This document shows positions 37,179-45,667 of a stretch of DNA of 64,000 bases, piece after piece. The stretch covers positions 124,001-188,000 of the forward strand of contig NZ_QAJN01000004.1 of assembly GCF_003852425.1 (NCBI RefSeq), read 5' to 3'. The notes beneath the pieces were generated by a model. It did no database searches. It saw nothing but the letters and a program-made list of their open reading frames with translations, and was not told the DNA's origin. Position 1 is the first letter of the stretch; each line of letters opens with the position of its first letter. This stretch comes from Paucibacter sp. KBW04. GTDB lineage: Bacteria > Pseudomonadota > Gammaproteobacteria > Burkholderiales > Burkholderiaceae_C. Position numbers and translations under genes: made by a program.

Positions 37179-37814
37179 ATGAACCGTCGCCGTTTGTTTT
37201 CCATAGGTCTGGGCCTGGTCGCCGCCGCAGCCCTGGCCGCTTGTAGCGGGCCCTACACGGTCAGCAGCGAAGTGGCCACCTACGGCAGCTGGGATGCGTC
37301 GCGCAAGCCCGGCAGCTTCGCTTTTGACCGCCTGCCCTCGCAGCAAAAAGACGGCAGCGCTTCGGAGCTGCAAGCCAAGATGGAGGACAGCGCCCGCGCC
37401 GCCCTTCAAAAGGCCGGCTTCACCGAAGCCGCCGACACCAAATCCGCCGACTACCTCATCTCGCTGGGCGCACGCATCCAGCCCCAGGATCGCTCGCCCT
37501 GGGACGACCCGTTGTGGTGGCGCTGGCATGGCAGCTACAACTCCTGGCGCTTTGGCTATGGGCCCGGCGCCTGGCCCTATCGCGCCGGCTTTGGCTTTCC
37601 CGGCGACTATATGGACCGCCGCTTTGACCGCTCGGTCGCGGTGCTGATCCGCGATCGCCAAAGCGCCGAACCGCTGTACGAGGCCCGTGCCAGCAATGAG
37701 GGGGCGACCCAGGGCGACGCCAGCCTGGTCAGCGCCATGTTCAGCGCCGCCCTCAGCGACTTCCCCAAGGTGGATCCCAAGCCGCGCCGCGTGTCGGTGC
37801 AAGCCATGCGCTGA
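37179..37814 (+). CDS. DUF4136 domain-containing lipoprotein
   Basis: 211-residue predicted lipoprotein with lipobox LAAC (mature Cys22, CSGPYTVSSEV) behind a basic, hydrophobic signal peptide. The following region fits DUF4136: YGSWDASRKPGSFAFDRLPS at the start and ADYLISLGARI in the middle, then an aromatic/Gly-rich stretch (WWRWHGSYNSWRFGYGPG). Strong AGAGGAG ribosome site before the ATG. Role unknown; such proteins are attached to the inner or outer membrane. It stands alone between ttcA and glmU with a terminator after it. Confidence 0.85.
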   Translation: MNRRRLFSIGLGLVAAAALAACSGPYTVSSEVATYGSWDASRKPGSFAFDRLPSQQKDGSASELQAKMEDSARAALQKAGFTEAADTKSADYLISLGARIQPQDRSPWDDPLWWRWHGSYNSWRFGYGPGAWPYRAGFGFPGDYMDRRFDRSVAVLIRDRQSAEPLYEARASNEGATQGDASLVSAMFSAALSDFPKVDPKPRRVSVQAMR

Positions 37815-37846
37815 GGGGGGCTGCGCGGATTCCCCCTCTTGAGGGG
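37813..37846. repeat. GAGGGGG / CCCCCTC / GAGGGG palindrome cluster
   Basis: GAGGGGG at 37813-37819 can pair with CCCCCTC at 37832-37838; the latter's CCCCTC can instead pair with GAGGGG at 37841-37846. The alternatives start at the stop codon of the DUF4136 gene. It resembles the CCCCT..AGGGG core of the repeat before ttcA. Confidence 0.5.
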
Positions 37847-37877
37847 CCGCAACAAGCCCGTCAAGCGAGCCAGCCAT

Positions 37878-37912
37878 AATCGCGACTTCATCCTAGAAGT
37901 CGCGATTTTTCT
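37878..37912 (+). terminator. Perfect terminator hairpin ending at the glmU start codon
   Basis: AATCGCGACTTC, loop ATCCTA, GAAGTCGCGATT, then TTTCTT: a 12-bp perfect stem with U run. The U run ends one base before the glmU ATG (37914). CATAAT at 37875-37880 overlaps the left arm and may be the glmU -10 box, so the glmU transcript could begin inside the hairpin and escape it. Confidence 0.85.
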
Positions 37913-37913
37913 T

Positions 37914-39302
37914 ATGGCGCTGAATATTGTCATCATGGCCGCGGGCAAAGGCACCCGCATGAAGTCCGCTCTGCCCAAGGTTTTGCACAAGCTGGCCGGG
38001 CGTTCCTTGCTACAGCATGTGCTGAACATGACTGAAGGCCTGGCGGCCCAGCGCAGTGTGGTGATCACCGGTCATGGGGCCGATGAGGTCGAAGCCGCCG
38101 TCGCCGCGCCCCATCTGAGCTTTGTGCGCCAGATGCCCCAGCTGGGCACCGGCCACGCCATCCAACAAGCCGTGCCCGCCCTGGAGGGCGAGGGCACGAC
38201 GCTGATCCTCAACGGCGATGTACCCCTGATCAAGCAAGCCACCGCCCAGCGCCTGATCGAGGCCTGCGATGGCCGTGCCCTGGTGCTGCTGACCATCCAC
38301 CTGAGTGACCCCAGCGGCTACGGCCGCATCATTCGCCAAGACGGCAAGGCGGAAGGCAATGTGCTGGGCATCAAGGAACACAAGGACGCGACGCCCGAGG
38401 AGCGCGCCATACGCGAAGGCTATACCGGCATGATGGCCGCCCCCACCGGCGCGCTCAAGCGCTGGGTTGGCCAGCTGAACAACAACAATGTGCAGGGCGA
38501 GTACTACCTCACCGATATCGTCGCCATGGCCGTGGCCGAAGGCGTGCCGGTGCTGGGCATTGCCGCGCCGAACGAGACCGAGGTGCTGGGCGTCAACAGC
38601 CCCGTGCAGCTGGCCGATCTGGAGCGTCGCTTCCAGCGCGAGCAAGCCCATGAACTGATGGAAGCCGGCGTGCGCCTGGCCGACCCGGCCCGTTTTGATC
38701 TGCGCGGCCAGCTGCAATGCGGCCAAGATGTGGAGATCGACGTCAACTGCGTGTTCGAAGGCCAGGTCAGCCTGGGTGATGGCGTGCGCATCGGCGCCAA
38801 CTGCGTGATCCGCAATGCCAGCATCGCGGCCGGCGCGCGCATCCATGAGTTCAGCCATATCGACGGCGAGAAGGCCGGCGGCGTCAAGGTCGGTGCCGGC
38901 GCCCTGATCGGCCCCTTCGCCCGCCTGCGTCCCGGCGCTGATTTGGGCGATGAGGTGCACATCGGCAATTTCGTCGAGGTCAAGAACTCCAGCCTGGCCA
39001 GGGGCGCCAAGGCCAATCACCTGGCCTATCTGGGCGACGCCACGGTGGGCGAGCGCGTCAACTACGGTGCCGGCTCCATTACCGCCAATTACGACGGTGC
39101 CAACAAGCACCGCACCGAGATCGGCGCCGACGTGCATGTGGGCTCCAACTGCGTGTTGGTGGCCCCCATCAGCATAGGCGCTGGCGCCACGATCGGCGGC
39201 GGCTCCACCATCACCAAGCCGGTTGCTGCTGGCGAATTGAGTGTGGCGCGCGGCAAACAAGTCGGCATTGCCGGCTGGACCCGCCCGGTGAAGAAGCGCT
39301 GA
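37914..39302 (+). CDS. glmU: Bifunctional N-acetylglucosamine-1-phosphate uridyltransferase / glucosamine-1-phosphate acetyltransferase
   Basis: 462 residues, full length. It makes UDP-GlcNAc for peptidoglycan and LPS. The N-terminal uridyltransferase has the nucleotide motif AAGKGTRMKSALPK; the C-terminal half is a left-handed beta helix of hexapeptide repeats with the acetyltransferase signature NYGAGSITANYDGANKHRT and ends GWTRPVKKR. The start at MALNIVIMAAGKG matches the family N-terminus, but there is no Shine-Dalgarno sequence: the bases before the ATG are the U run of a terminator. glmS, a frequent neighbour, is absent. Confidence 0.97.
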   Translation: MALNIVIMAAGKGTRMKSALPKVLHKLAGRSLLQHVLNMTEGLAAQRSVVITGHGADEVEAAVAAPHLSFVRQMPQLGTGHAIQQAVPALEGEGTTLILNGDVPLIKQATAQRLIEACDGRALVLLTIHLSDPSGYGRIIRQDGKAEGNVLGIKEHKDATPEERAIREGYTGMMAAPTGALKRWVGQLNNNNVQGEYYLTDIVAMAVAEGVPVLGIAAPNETEVLGVNSPVQLADLERRFQREQAHELMEAGVRLADPARFDLRGQLQCGQDVEIDVNCVFEGQVSLGDGVRIGANCVIRNASIAAGARIHEFSHIDGEKAGGVKVGAGALIGPFARLRPGADLGDEVHIGNFVEVKNSSLARGAKANHLAYLGDATVGERVNYGAGSITANYDGANKHRTEIGADVHVGSNCVLVAPISIGAGATIGGGSTITKPVAAGELSVARGKQVGIAGWTRPVKKR

Positions 39303-39309
39303 AAAGCGC

Positions 39310-39379
39310 GCTGCCGCGTGATAATTGCACGGCAGCTTGGTCTGAGCACGCTGGCGCCCCCTCGCCTAAGGGGCGCGCC
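39310..39379. repeat. Two hairpins after glmU
   Basis: GCTGCCG (39310-39316) pairs with CGGCAGC (39330-39336) around an AT-rich loop and may terminate glmU. A second imperfect stem, GGCGCCCCCT / AGGGGCGCGCC (39353-39379), carries the same CCCCT..AGGGG core seen before ttcA. Confidence 0.5.
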
Positions 39380-39459
39380 CCGCAGACCCGGCTTGTTAGC
39401 ATCCAGTTTCAGGACCTAGCAAGGCATCAGCCGACAGTAGCAAGCAGTAGGGGCGAACC

Positions 39460-39930
39460 ATGGCGAGCAAACCGACGACAGCGACCTCCGGGTCATTTCT
39501 GGCAGCAGAGCCCAGCATTGGCGACGCTTTTGCCGACGTCTGCGCCTTGCCCTCCGCCTTCGCCGATCTGGACGCGCAAGCCGCTCAACAAGAACAACGC
39601 GCCCGCAGCATTGCCCTGGAAACCCAGGCGCTCTATCACGCCCAATGCGATAACGCCGCCCAGGCCTGTTGGTATCTCTGCCGCAGCCTGGGTCAGGCGC
39701 GCCAGATGGAAGCCGACGGCGAACCCACGCTGGAATTACTCTTCCAACTGCTGGGCGCCCTGGCCGATCTGCCGGCCGAAATCAGCAGCGCCCCCATGCC
39801 CGAGCAAGTCGGTGCAGACAATCTGGGCGTTTTTGAACTCTGTGAACAACTCGCCGCCGCGCGCGAGCTGAGCGAAGAAGCCTGGGTGGACGCCGAACTC
39901 GCTGCCCCCAAGCACGCACTCACTCACTGA
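39460..39930 (+). CDS. Hypothetical protein
   Basis: 156-residue acidic soluble protein with no signal peptide or membrane segment and no family I recognise. The centre reads like paired helices (ALETQALYHAQCDNAAQACWYLCRSLGQARQME), reminiscent of a tetratricopeptide-type helical hairpin, followed by an acidic C-terminus. Codon use matches the host, with high GC at third positions, so it is probably real. The AGTAGGGGCGAACC before the ATG gives a weak ribosome site. Confidence 0.65.
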   Translation: MASKPTTATSGSFLAAEPSIGDAFADVCALPSAFADLDAQAAQQEQRARSIALETQALYHAQCDNAAQACWYLCRSLGQARQMEADGEPTLELLFQLLGALADLPAEISSAPMPEQVGADNLGVFELCEQLAAARELSEEAWVDAELAAPKHALTH

Positions 39931-40247
39931 GTTCCAAGTCAAATTCCCGCCGGAATTTGGATCTGGCGCCGCCAAGGCGCGAAAAGCGCATGAACTGAGG
40001 CGCCCTCGCCAAGCCAAAAATCATTAAAAAAGCCCCCTCCGGGCGATTGGCAACGGCTATTTTTGCGGGTCTTCCACACTGCCCAAATTTGCGGCAATGC
40101 GTTGAAGTGCCTGTCATATCAATGACTTATTGGCGCTGTATCCAGCTTACCCACGCACTTGTCCACAGAGGGCGGGGATAGCCGAAAACAAGTCCACAGG
40201 CAGCAAACTTGTCCACAGCTTATGCAGGGCAGGCCTGCATCCAAGCC
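39931..40247. other. Intergenic region with AT-rich patch and three TCCACAG repeats
   Basis: 317 bases without a gene. An AT-rich patch (around 40015-40033) includes a run that on the minus strand reads GCCC-GGAGG-GGGC followed by T6, a plausible weak terminator for the leftward gene at 40248. Toward the right lie three copies of TCCACAG in context TTG/AAG (listed separately). Confidence 0.55.
40157..40218. repeat. Three short direct repeats resembling DnaA boxes
   Basis: ACTTGTCCACAG (40157-40168), ACAAGTCCACAG (40188-40199) and ACTTGTCCACAG (40207-40218). TTGTCCACA differs from the DnaA box TTATCCACA by one base; the middle copy differs by two. All three share orientation. They lie 30-90 bases downstream of the transposase-like gene. 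Confidence 0.6.
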
Positions 40248-41120
40248 TCAAGCGCTCAGTTTGCGCTCATAGGCCGCCACGATGCGGCTAACGCGGGAAA
40301 CCGACAGATCCAGGGCGCGAGCCATGGCGCTCATGGCCAGCCCGCCTTCGGTATGGGCGCGGTACAGGGCTTGCTCGCGCGATTCGCTCTCGAGCAGCCA
40401 GCTCTGCATGGACGGAGCACGCTGCGCCTTGCCGGCGCGCGCAGGTTTGGCTGCGCGCTGGGCCTGGGCCGCCTGCGCCAAGGCGGCGCGGGCAAAGGCC
40501 TCGTCGCCCAGGAAAATTTGCTGACGCAAACGGCCAGCCCACAGATCAAAACCCGGCTCCTCGGCCAGCAGCTGGGCATAGCGGGCCATGGCACGGCGGC
40601 GGTCGACCGCCCCCTGCAGTTCGCGGCCCAACACATAACGCCATAAACCATCGGATTCAAGCCAAGCTGGCGTGGCGACCAGGCCAGTGTGGGCAGGGCC
40701 GCTGGACCAGGGCCATTGCGCCGGGGATTTGCTTAGGCCCAGGCGGCCAGCGGCCAGGTCCACATAGCGACATGCATCCAGCAGATGCCGCTCCCTATCC
40801 ACCAGCACGGCCTTGAAGCGCCCTTGAAACAGAGCGCCCTGGCTGCCATGGCGGCGGTTGTGATGTTGGGTATAGACCCCGCCCAAATGACGCATCAGGC
40901 GTGAGAGATTCGCGCGACGCGTGAAGACGAGGATCTCGTATTGATCGCCCAAGATGCTGTAGGCCAGCAGCTGCGCGTCGAAGCGCTGCATGCTTTGCGC
41001 CATCAGCTCAATCAGAGCGGCTCGGTCCTGATCGTCGGCAAACGCCAGCGTGCCTGGTTCGCACCGGGAGCTGACGTGATAGACGGCGCCAGGGAATTCA
41101 ATGCGTGGAGGACGTGCCAT
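40248..41120 (-). CDS. REP-associated (Y1) transposase family protein with degenerate HUH motif
   Basis: 290 residues. The fold and spacing match the RAYT/Y1 transposase family: N-terminal MARPPRIEFPGAVYHVSSR, the RRANLSRLMRHLGGVYTQ helix carrying the candidate catalytic Tyr, GALFQGRFKAVLVDRE, and CRYVDLAAGRLGL with WPWSS. The metal-binding strand, normally NHxH (as in MGNHYHFVL), here reads LGDQYEILV: both histidines are replaced (Gln and Glu). The C-terminus has a helix-turn-helix (GGLAMSAMARALDLSVSRVS). I start at MARPPRI because the longer frame adds an unmatched leader. The frame is intact, so loss of catalysis with retained DNA binding is plausible. Confidence 0.85.
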   Translation of the reverse strand: MARPPRIEFPGAVYHVSSRCEPGTLAFADDQDRAALIELMAQSMQRFDAQLLAYSILGDQYEILVFTRRANLSRLMRHLGGVYTQHHNRRHGSQGALFQGRFKAVLVDRERHLLDACRYVDLAAGRLGLSKSPAQWPWSSGPAHTGLVATPAWLESDGLWRYVLGRELQGAVDRRRAMARYAQLLAEEPGFDLWAGRLRQQIFLGDEAFARAALAQAAQAQRAAKPARAGKAQRAPSMQSWLLESESREQALYRAHTEGGLAMSAMARALDLSVSRVSRIVAAYERKLSA

Positions 41121-41208
41121 GAGGCGAAAGGTAGTCCACACCGCGTCAAAAGGCAAGATCTGACCCCAAAGCCAGCGCTTGCCTGTGTTTTACCGTCGAC
41201 TTTGAGGG

Positions 41209-41739
41209 TCAGGGCTTGCTATGCAGGCCTTCAAGCACGCGCAAGACCGCTTCGTCGCCCATATTGCGGGCATCGGCCAGCTCGCCGCCATTGGTGGCGC
41301 GCAACACCTCGCCATCGTTCTTCAGCACGGCCACGGCGGGAATGCCCTTCTTCAGCGACACGCCCATCTGCGCGGCCAGATCGGTGTTGCGATTGAAGCG
41401 ACCCACATCGACCTTGAGTACCACCAGGCGCTTGGCCACATGAGCGGCCAGCTGGCCTTCGCCCATCTTGCGGTCCAGGGCGCGGCAGTCGCCGCACCAG
41501 TTAGCGCCGAACACCACCAGCACATTCTTGTGCTGGGCATTGGCAGCGTTCAAGGCCAGGTTGAGATCGGCACGCGCATCCGCCTGCTCGTTGTAGACCG
41601 GCTTGAGCGCCGGGGCCGAAGCGGCCGGTGCGGACAGCGCTGGTGCAGTCGTTTGGGCCAGCGCAGCCAGAGGTGCAAAATTCAGGGCAAACAGGGCCAG
41701 CGCGCCCAAGCTCGAAACAGGGTTCAGCGTTTTTTTCAT
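41209..41739 (-). CDS. Exported thioredoxin-family protein (CGDC motif)
   Basis: 176 residues. A signal peptide (MKKTLNPVSSLGALALFALN, cleavage near ALAQT) is followed by a short Ala/Pro linker and a thioredoxin fold with active site GANWCGDCRALDR and the cis-Pro loop KGIPAVAVLKNDGE. The motif CGDC instead of CGPC suggests a specialised periplasmic reductase or disulfide carrier. GAGGA lies about 9 bases before the ATG. It is divergent from the DUF808 gene. Confidence 0.88.
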   Translation of the reverse strand: MKKTLNPVSSLGALALFALNFAPLAALAQTTAPALSAPAASAPALKPVYNEQADARADLNLALNAANAQHKNVLVVFGANWCGDCRALDRKMGEGQLAAHVAKRLVVLKVDVGRFNRNTDLAAQMGVSLKKGIPAVAVLKNDGEVLRATNGGELADARNMGDEAVLRVLEGLHSKP

Positions 41740-41839
41740 GCGGACTCTTCCTCGGTGAGAATGCGCGGCAGTTTGCCACGCGCGCCAGCAGTCAGGCGAC
41801 GCCATCTTTTATCGCCGTTTTCTTGAAAGACCCATTCCC

Positions 41840-42766
41840 ATGGCGGCCTCCAGCCTTCTGCTTCTGATCGACGACATCGCCACCATCATGGACGACGTCG
41901 CCCTGCTGTCCAAGGTGGCGGCCAAAAAGACCGCCGGCGTGCTGGGCGACGATTTGGCCCTGAATGCGCAACAGGTCAGCGGCGTGGTGGCCGACCGCGA
42001 GTTGCCGGTGGTCTGGGCCGTGGCCAAGGGCTCGTTCAAGAACAAGGCCATTCTGGTGCCGGCCGCCCTGGCCATCAGCGCCTGGGCGCCCTGGGCCGTC
42101 ACACCGCTCTTGATGGTGGGTGGGGCGTTTCTCTGCTTTGAAGGTTTTGAGAAGATCGCCCATAAATACCTGCACAGCGAAGAGGAGCTGAGCCAGGAGC
42201 ATGAGGCCCTGAAGGCCGCCGCCCTGGACCCACAGCAAGACCTCTTGGCCTTTGAGGCCGACAAGGTGAAAGGCGCCGTGCGCACCGACTTCATCCTCTC
42301 GGCCGAAATCATCGCCATCACCCTGGGCACGGTGGCCAACTCGCCCTTTGCCACCCAGGTCCTGGTGCTCAGCGGCGTGGCCATCGTGATGACGGTGGGG
42401 GTGTACGGTCTGGTCGCCGGCATCGTCAAGCTGGACGATGCCGGTCTCTACCTGAGCCGCCGCCCCAGCCAGGCTGCGCAGGCGATTGGCCGCATGCTGC
42501 TGGCCGCTGCGCCCTGGCTGATGAAGGGCCTGGCCGTCGTCGGCACGGCCGCCATGTTCCTGGTCGGCGGCGGCATCCTGGCCCATGGCCTGCCGTTTTT
42601 GCATGATCTGCCCGCCCTGCTGGAGCGCAGCTTGGGCTCGCTGGCCTGGGTGGGCGGCTTGCTCAGCGAAGGCTTGATCGGCGTCGTCGCCGGTGGCCTG
42701 GTGCTGGCCGGCGTCAGCCTGGTGCAGCGCTTGCGCCGTAGCTTTGGCGGCAGCAAAGCGGCATAG
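41840..42766 (+). CDS. DUF808 family membrane protein (YedI-like)
   Basis: 308-residue inner-membrane protein strongly resembling Escherichia coli YedI from the first residues (SSLLLLIDDIATIMDDVALL, KKTAGVLGDDLALNAQQVSG, RELPVVWAVAKGSFKNK). About six hydrophobic segments. Molecular role is unknown in the family. Single gene with its own start; a GC-rich imperfect hairpin follows at about 42777-42801 without a T run. Confidence 0.92.
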   Translation: MAASSLLLLIDDIATIMDDVALLSKVAAKKTAGVLGDDLALNAQQVSGVVADRELPVVWAVAKGSFKNKAILVPAALAISAWAPWAVTPLLMVGGAFLCFEGFEKIAHKYLHSEEELSQEHEALKAAALDPQQDLLAFEADKVKGAVRTDFILSAEIIAITLGTVANSPFATQVLVLSGVAIVMTVGVYGLVAGIVKLDDAGLYLSRRPSQAAQAIGRMLLAAAPWLMKGLAVVGTAAMFLVGGGILAHGLPFLHDLPALLERSLGSLAWVGGLLSEGLIGVVAGGLVLAGVSLVQRLRRSFGGSKAA

Positions 42767-42827
42767 TCGCTAATTCCTGGGCCCCGGCAAGGGGGCCAGG
42801 GCAAGCGACAAAAGGTAGGATTGCGCC

Positions 42828-43055
42828 ATGAAAATTCACAATATCGAAATCCAGAAGTTCAAGGCCGCCAACAACAATGTGCACGGCCAGATGATCTTCA
42901 AGGTCGACGCCATCGTCACACCCAAGACCCCGGTGGAAGGCATTGAGCCCAGCACCCTGATCACCTTGACCGAAGCCAATGCCCGCGTGTTGATGGCCTT
43001 GCTCAAGGCCCAGCTGCTGGAATTTGACGGCAAAAAAGCGCGCAGCCGCTTCTAA
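42828..43055 (+). CDS. Hypothetical protein (75 residues)
   Basis: Small soluble protein with beta-alpha pattern: MKIHNIEIQKFKAANNNVHG, a strand-rich centre and a basic end (LEFDGKKARSRF). AGGA lies 8 bases before the ATG and codon use is host-like. 24 bases before the UPF0149 gene, so possibly the first gene of a three-gene unit with UPF0149 and the M48 protease. No family recognised. Confidence 0.7.
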   Translation: MKIHNIEIQKFKAANNNVHGQMIFKVDAIVTPKTPVEGIEPSTLITLTEANARVLMALLKAQLLEFDGKKARSRF

Positions 43056-43079
43056 GCCACTGTCGGCGACAATCGGCTC

Positions 43080-43727
43080 ATGGAATATCCTCAGTACGAC
43101 CCCAACTCCGACCACCAGCCCCTCTCCGACGAGGAGTTATCCACCCTGGATGACATGCTGACTCGGCTGCCCAGCGATGCGGCGATGAATATCGAGGCGC
43201 TGGACGGCTATCTGGCCGGCCTGCTCTTGAGCCCGCAGGCCCTGCCTGAGCTGCCCGGCGCGGCTTGGCTGCCCGTGGTTTGGGGCGGTGACGGCGACGA
43301 TCTCGACGCCGCCAGCAAACCCGAGAACTACCCCTTTGTCAGCGGCAAGCAGCGCAAGCGCGTGCAACTGCTGGTGCTGCGCCATCTGCGCTCCATCGCC
43401 TGGCAGTGGACGGCCAAGCCTGAGCTGTGGGAACCCATCTTCAGCGTGGCCGAACAAGACGAGGGCGAAGACGACTTGATCGACGCCGAGGAATGGGCCG
43501 TCGGTTTCTTGACCGCCGTGGACTTAGCCCCCGAGGCCTGGACGCCCTTGTTCGACGACGCCGTCACCGGCCCCTTGCTGGCCCCCGTGGCCCTGCTGGG
43601 CGGCGATGAAAGCCAGCAAAGCGAAGCCGATCGCGCCTTGTTGGCCGACCCCAAGCAACGCGACACCCTGAGCCGCGCCGTACTGGACAATGTGCTGCAA
43701 CTCTGGGCGCTGCGCAAAGCCGCATGA
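43080..43727 (+). CDS. UPF0149 (YecA-like) family protein
   Basis: 215-residue acidic soluble protein with the UPF0149 signature: a helix ending in LDGYLAGLLLSP, then LPVVWGG, and helices with GFLTAVDL later. The C-terminal SEC-C zinc motif found on some YecA proteins is absent. Function unknown. The stop overlaps the M48 protease start by four bases (ATGA), suggesting coupled translation. Confidence 0.8.
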   Translation: MEYPQYDPNSDHQPLSDEELSTLDDMLTRLPSDAAMNIEALDGYLAGLLLSPQALPELPGAAWLPVVWGGDGDDLDAASKPENYPFVSGKQRKRVQLLVLRHLRSIAWQWTAKPELWEPIFSVAEQDEGEDDLIDAEEWAVGFLTAVDLAPEAWTPLFDDAVTGPLLAPVALLGGDESQQSEADRALLADPKQRDTLSRAVLDNVLQLWALRKAA

Positions 43728-45247
43728 ACTTGCAAGGCCTGAAGCACAAAGGGCGGGCAGCTGCGGCTGCCGCCCTTTTTCTTTGTTTGAGCGGCTGCGG
43801 CAGCATGGTGGTCAACCCGGTGACGGGCCAGACCGAACGCTCGGTCATGGACGAAGCCAGCGAGATCGCCGAGGGCAAAAAAGCCCACGCCCAGGTCTTG
43901 CAGGAATACCAAGCCCTGGCCGACCCCAAGCTGCAGGCCTACGTCAACGAGATTGGTCAGCGCTTGGCCAAGCAGTCGCATCGCGCGCATCTGGAATGGC
44001 ATTTCACCGTGCTGGACAGCCCTGAGGTGAACGCCTTCGCCCTGCCCGGCGGTTATGTCTACGTGACGCGCGGCATCATGGCTTATCTGGACAGCGAGGC
44101 CGATCTGGCCGGCGTCATCGGCCATGAGATCGGCCACGTCACCGCTCGCCACGGCGCACAGCGCGCCACCCGCCAGCAGACCGCTGGCATCGGCGTGCTA
44201 GCCGCCAGCGTGTTGGGTGTGGTGCTGGAGTCGCAAGGCGTGGGTGGCGCCACCGAGTTGCTGGGCCAGGCCTCGCAGAACGCGGCCGCCGGCTATATTG
44301 CCAGTTATGGCCGCGAACAAGAATTGCAGGCCGACGGTCTGGGCGCCGAGTACCTGGTGCGCAGCCATTACCGGCCGCAAAACATGGTGGACGTAATCGG
44401 CGTGCTCAAGCAGCAAGAGCGCTTTGCCGCCGAACAAGCCAAGGCCGAGGGCAAACAAGCGCCAAGCCAGAACAGCTGGTTGGCCTCACACCCCAGCAAT
44501 GATCAACGCCTGGCGCAGATCCGCGAGATCGCCAGCCAGTACAAGGCCGACGACGCCAACTACCAGGACGATGGAGCCGAGCGTTACCTCAAGGCCATCG
44601 AAGGCATGCCCTTTGGTGAGAGCGCCGAACAAGGCCTAAGCCGCGGCCAAAATTTCTATCACACCGGTTTGGGCATCGCGATCAGCGCGCCCATGGGCTG
44701 GAAGATCAGCAACAGCGCCGAGGCCCTGAGCCTGGTCAGCCCCCAAGGCGACGCCGCCCTGGTGCTGCGCCCTATTCCGACCAAGGCCGGTGGCGCGCAT
44801 GAGGACATCCTGCGCCGCCTGCTCAAGCCCGAGCAAGGCCAGGTCGACAAACTCAACCTCAACGGCCTGCCCGCCAGCCGCTTTACCGGCGTCGTGCGTA
44901 ATGCCCAAGGCCAGCGGCAGCCGGTGGAGCTGACCTTGGTCGACGGCCCCAAGCAGCAGCAATACGCCTTGCAATACCTGGGCCGCGACGCAGGCGCCCT
45001 CTACCGCGCCAAGCCGCAGATGCGCGAAGCCGAGGCAACGTTCCGCGCCCTCACCTCCGCCGACCGCAAAGCCGCCCAACCCTGGATGCTGCGCACGCAA
45101 GCCTTCCCGGCTGGCGGCTTCGCACAGCTGGCCAAGGCCTCACCGCTGGGCGAGCGCGCCGAGGCGCAGCTGCGTTTGCTCAACGGGGCCTTGGATGGCG
45201 AGCCCAAGGTGGGGACCAAGGTGAAGGTGGTGGTGACTAAGCCTTAA
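43724..45247 (+). CDS. M48 family metalloprotease, lipoprotein
   Basis: 507-residue zinc protease tethered to the membrane: signal peptide and lipobox LSGC (CGSMVVNPVTG). Catalytic motif VIGHEIGHVTARHGAQ at about residues 133-148, with the third ligand in REQELQADGLGAEYL. The C-terminal 180 residues form a separate domain (begins about SRGQNFYHTGLGIAISAPMG), seen in some M48 proteins and possibly substrate-binding. By similarity to BepA/LoiP it may be involved in quality control of outer-membrane proteins. Last gene of the DUF/UPF0149 unit. Confidence 0.92.
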   Translation: MNLQGLKHKGRAAAAAALFLCLSGCGSMVVNPVTGQTERSVMDEASEIAEGKKAHAQVLQEYQALADPKLQAYVNEIGQRLAKQSHRAHLEWHFTVLDSPEVNAFALPGGYVYVTRGIMAYLDSEADLAGVIGHEIGHVTARHGAQRATRQQTAGIGVLAASVLGVVLESQGVGGATELLGQASQNAAAGYIASYGREQELQADGLGAEYLVRSHYRPQNMVDVIGVLKQQERFAAEQAKAEGKQAPSQNSWLASHPSNDQRLAQIREIASQYKADDANYQDDGAERYLKAIEGMPFGESAEQGLSRGQNFYHTGLGIAISAPMGWKISNSAEALSLVSPQGDAALVLRPIPTKAGGAHEDILRRLLKPEQGQVDKLNLNGLPASRFTGVVRNAQGQRQPVELTLVDGPKQQQYALQYLGRDAGALYRAKPQMREAEATFRALTSADRKAAQPWMLRTQAFPAGGFAQLAKASPLGERAEAQLRLLNGALDGEPKVGTKVKVVVTKP

Positions 45248-45385
45248 GTTGGCGATTGAAGCTCGGCTGCGAAAAGTCCGACTTGTTTCGAGGCACATTT
45301 GCAGCCGCAACACTTGCCCATTCCTAGCAGTTCATCCTGCCTGCAGATGGCATAGTCCGGCGACTCCTAACCCTCGGCAAACTGC

Positions 45386-45667
45386 ATGGAAGACATCGTC
45401 GCTTTTGTCAGCTGGATCGTCATGGACCTGCTACTTGTGTCCCTAGGGCGATTCACAGTATTCGCACTGAGCTTTGGACGCTGGCGTGGCGAAAAATTTG
45501 ATAGTAACGAGGGGCGCGTCTTTAGCACCGCAGGCGCACTTTCGTTTGTACGAGATGGTCAGCGTGTTGTAACGCGCTTAGGTCTCCTTTTGCTTGGACT
45601 TGCCAGTTTGGGGATGACTCTGTTGCTCATTCTGATCTCCAATTTTTCATGGCGAGGTCCGACCTGA
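45386..45667 (+). CDS. Hypothetical small membrane protein
   Basis: 93 residues with two hydrophobic segments (IVAFVSWIVMDLLLVSLG and LGLLLLGLASLGMTLLLIL) flanking a charged loop with GRWRGEKFDSNEG. No family recognised. GC content is visibly lower than in neighbours, as in the next gene, which suggests later acquisition. No clear ribosome site, so the start is uncertain. Confidence 0.5.
   Translation: MEDIVAFVSWIVMDLLLVSLGRFTVFALSFGRWRGEKFDSNEGRVFSTAGALSFVRDGQRVVTRLGLLLLGLASLGMTLLLILISNFSWRGPT

Noticed and set aside
40157-40218. A chromosomal replication origin
   Set aside because: Only three imperfect DnaA-like boxes are present and no dnaA, dnaN, parAB or gidA gene is adjacent; kept only as a repeat cluster.
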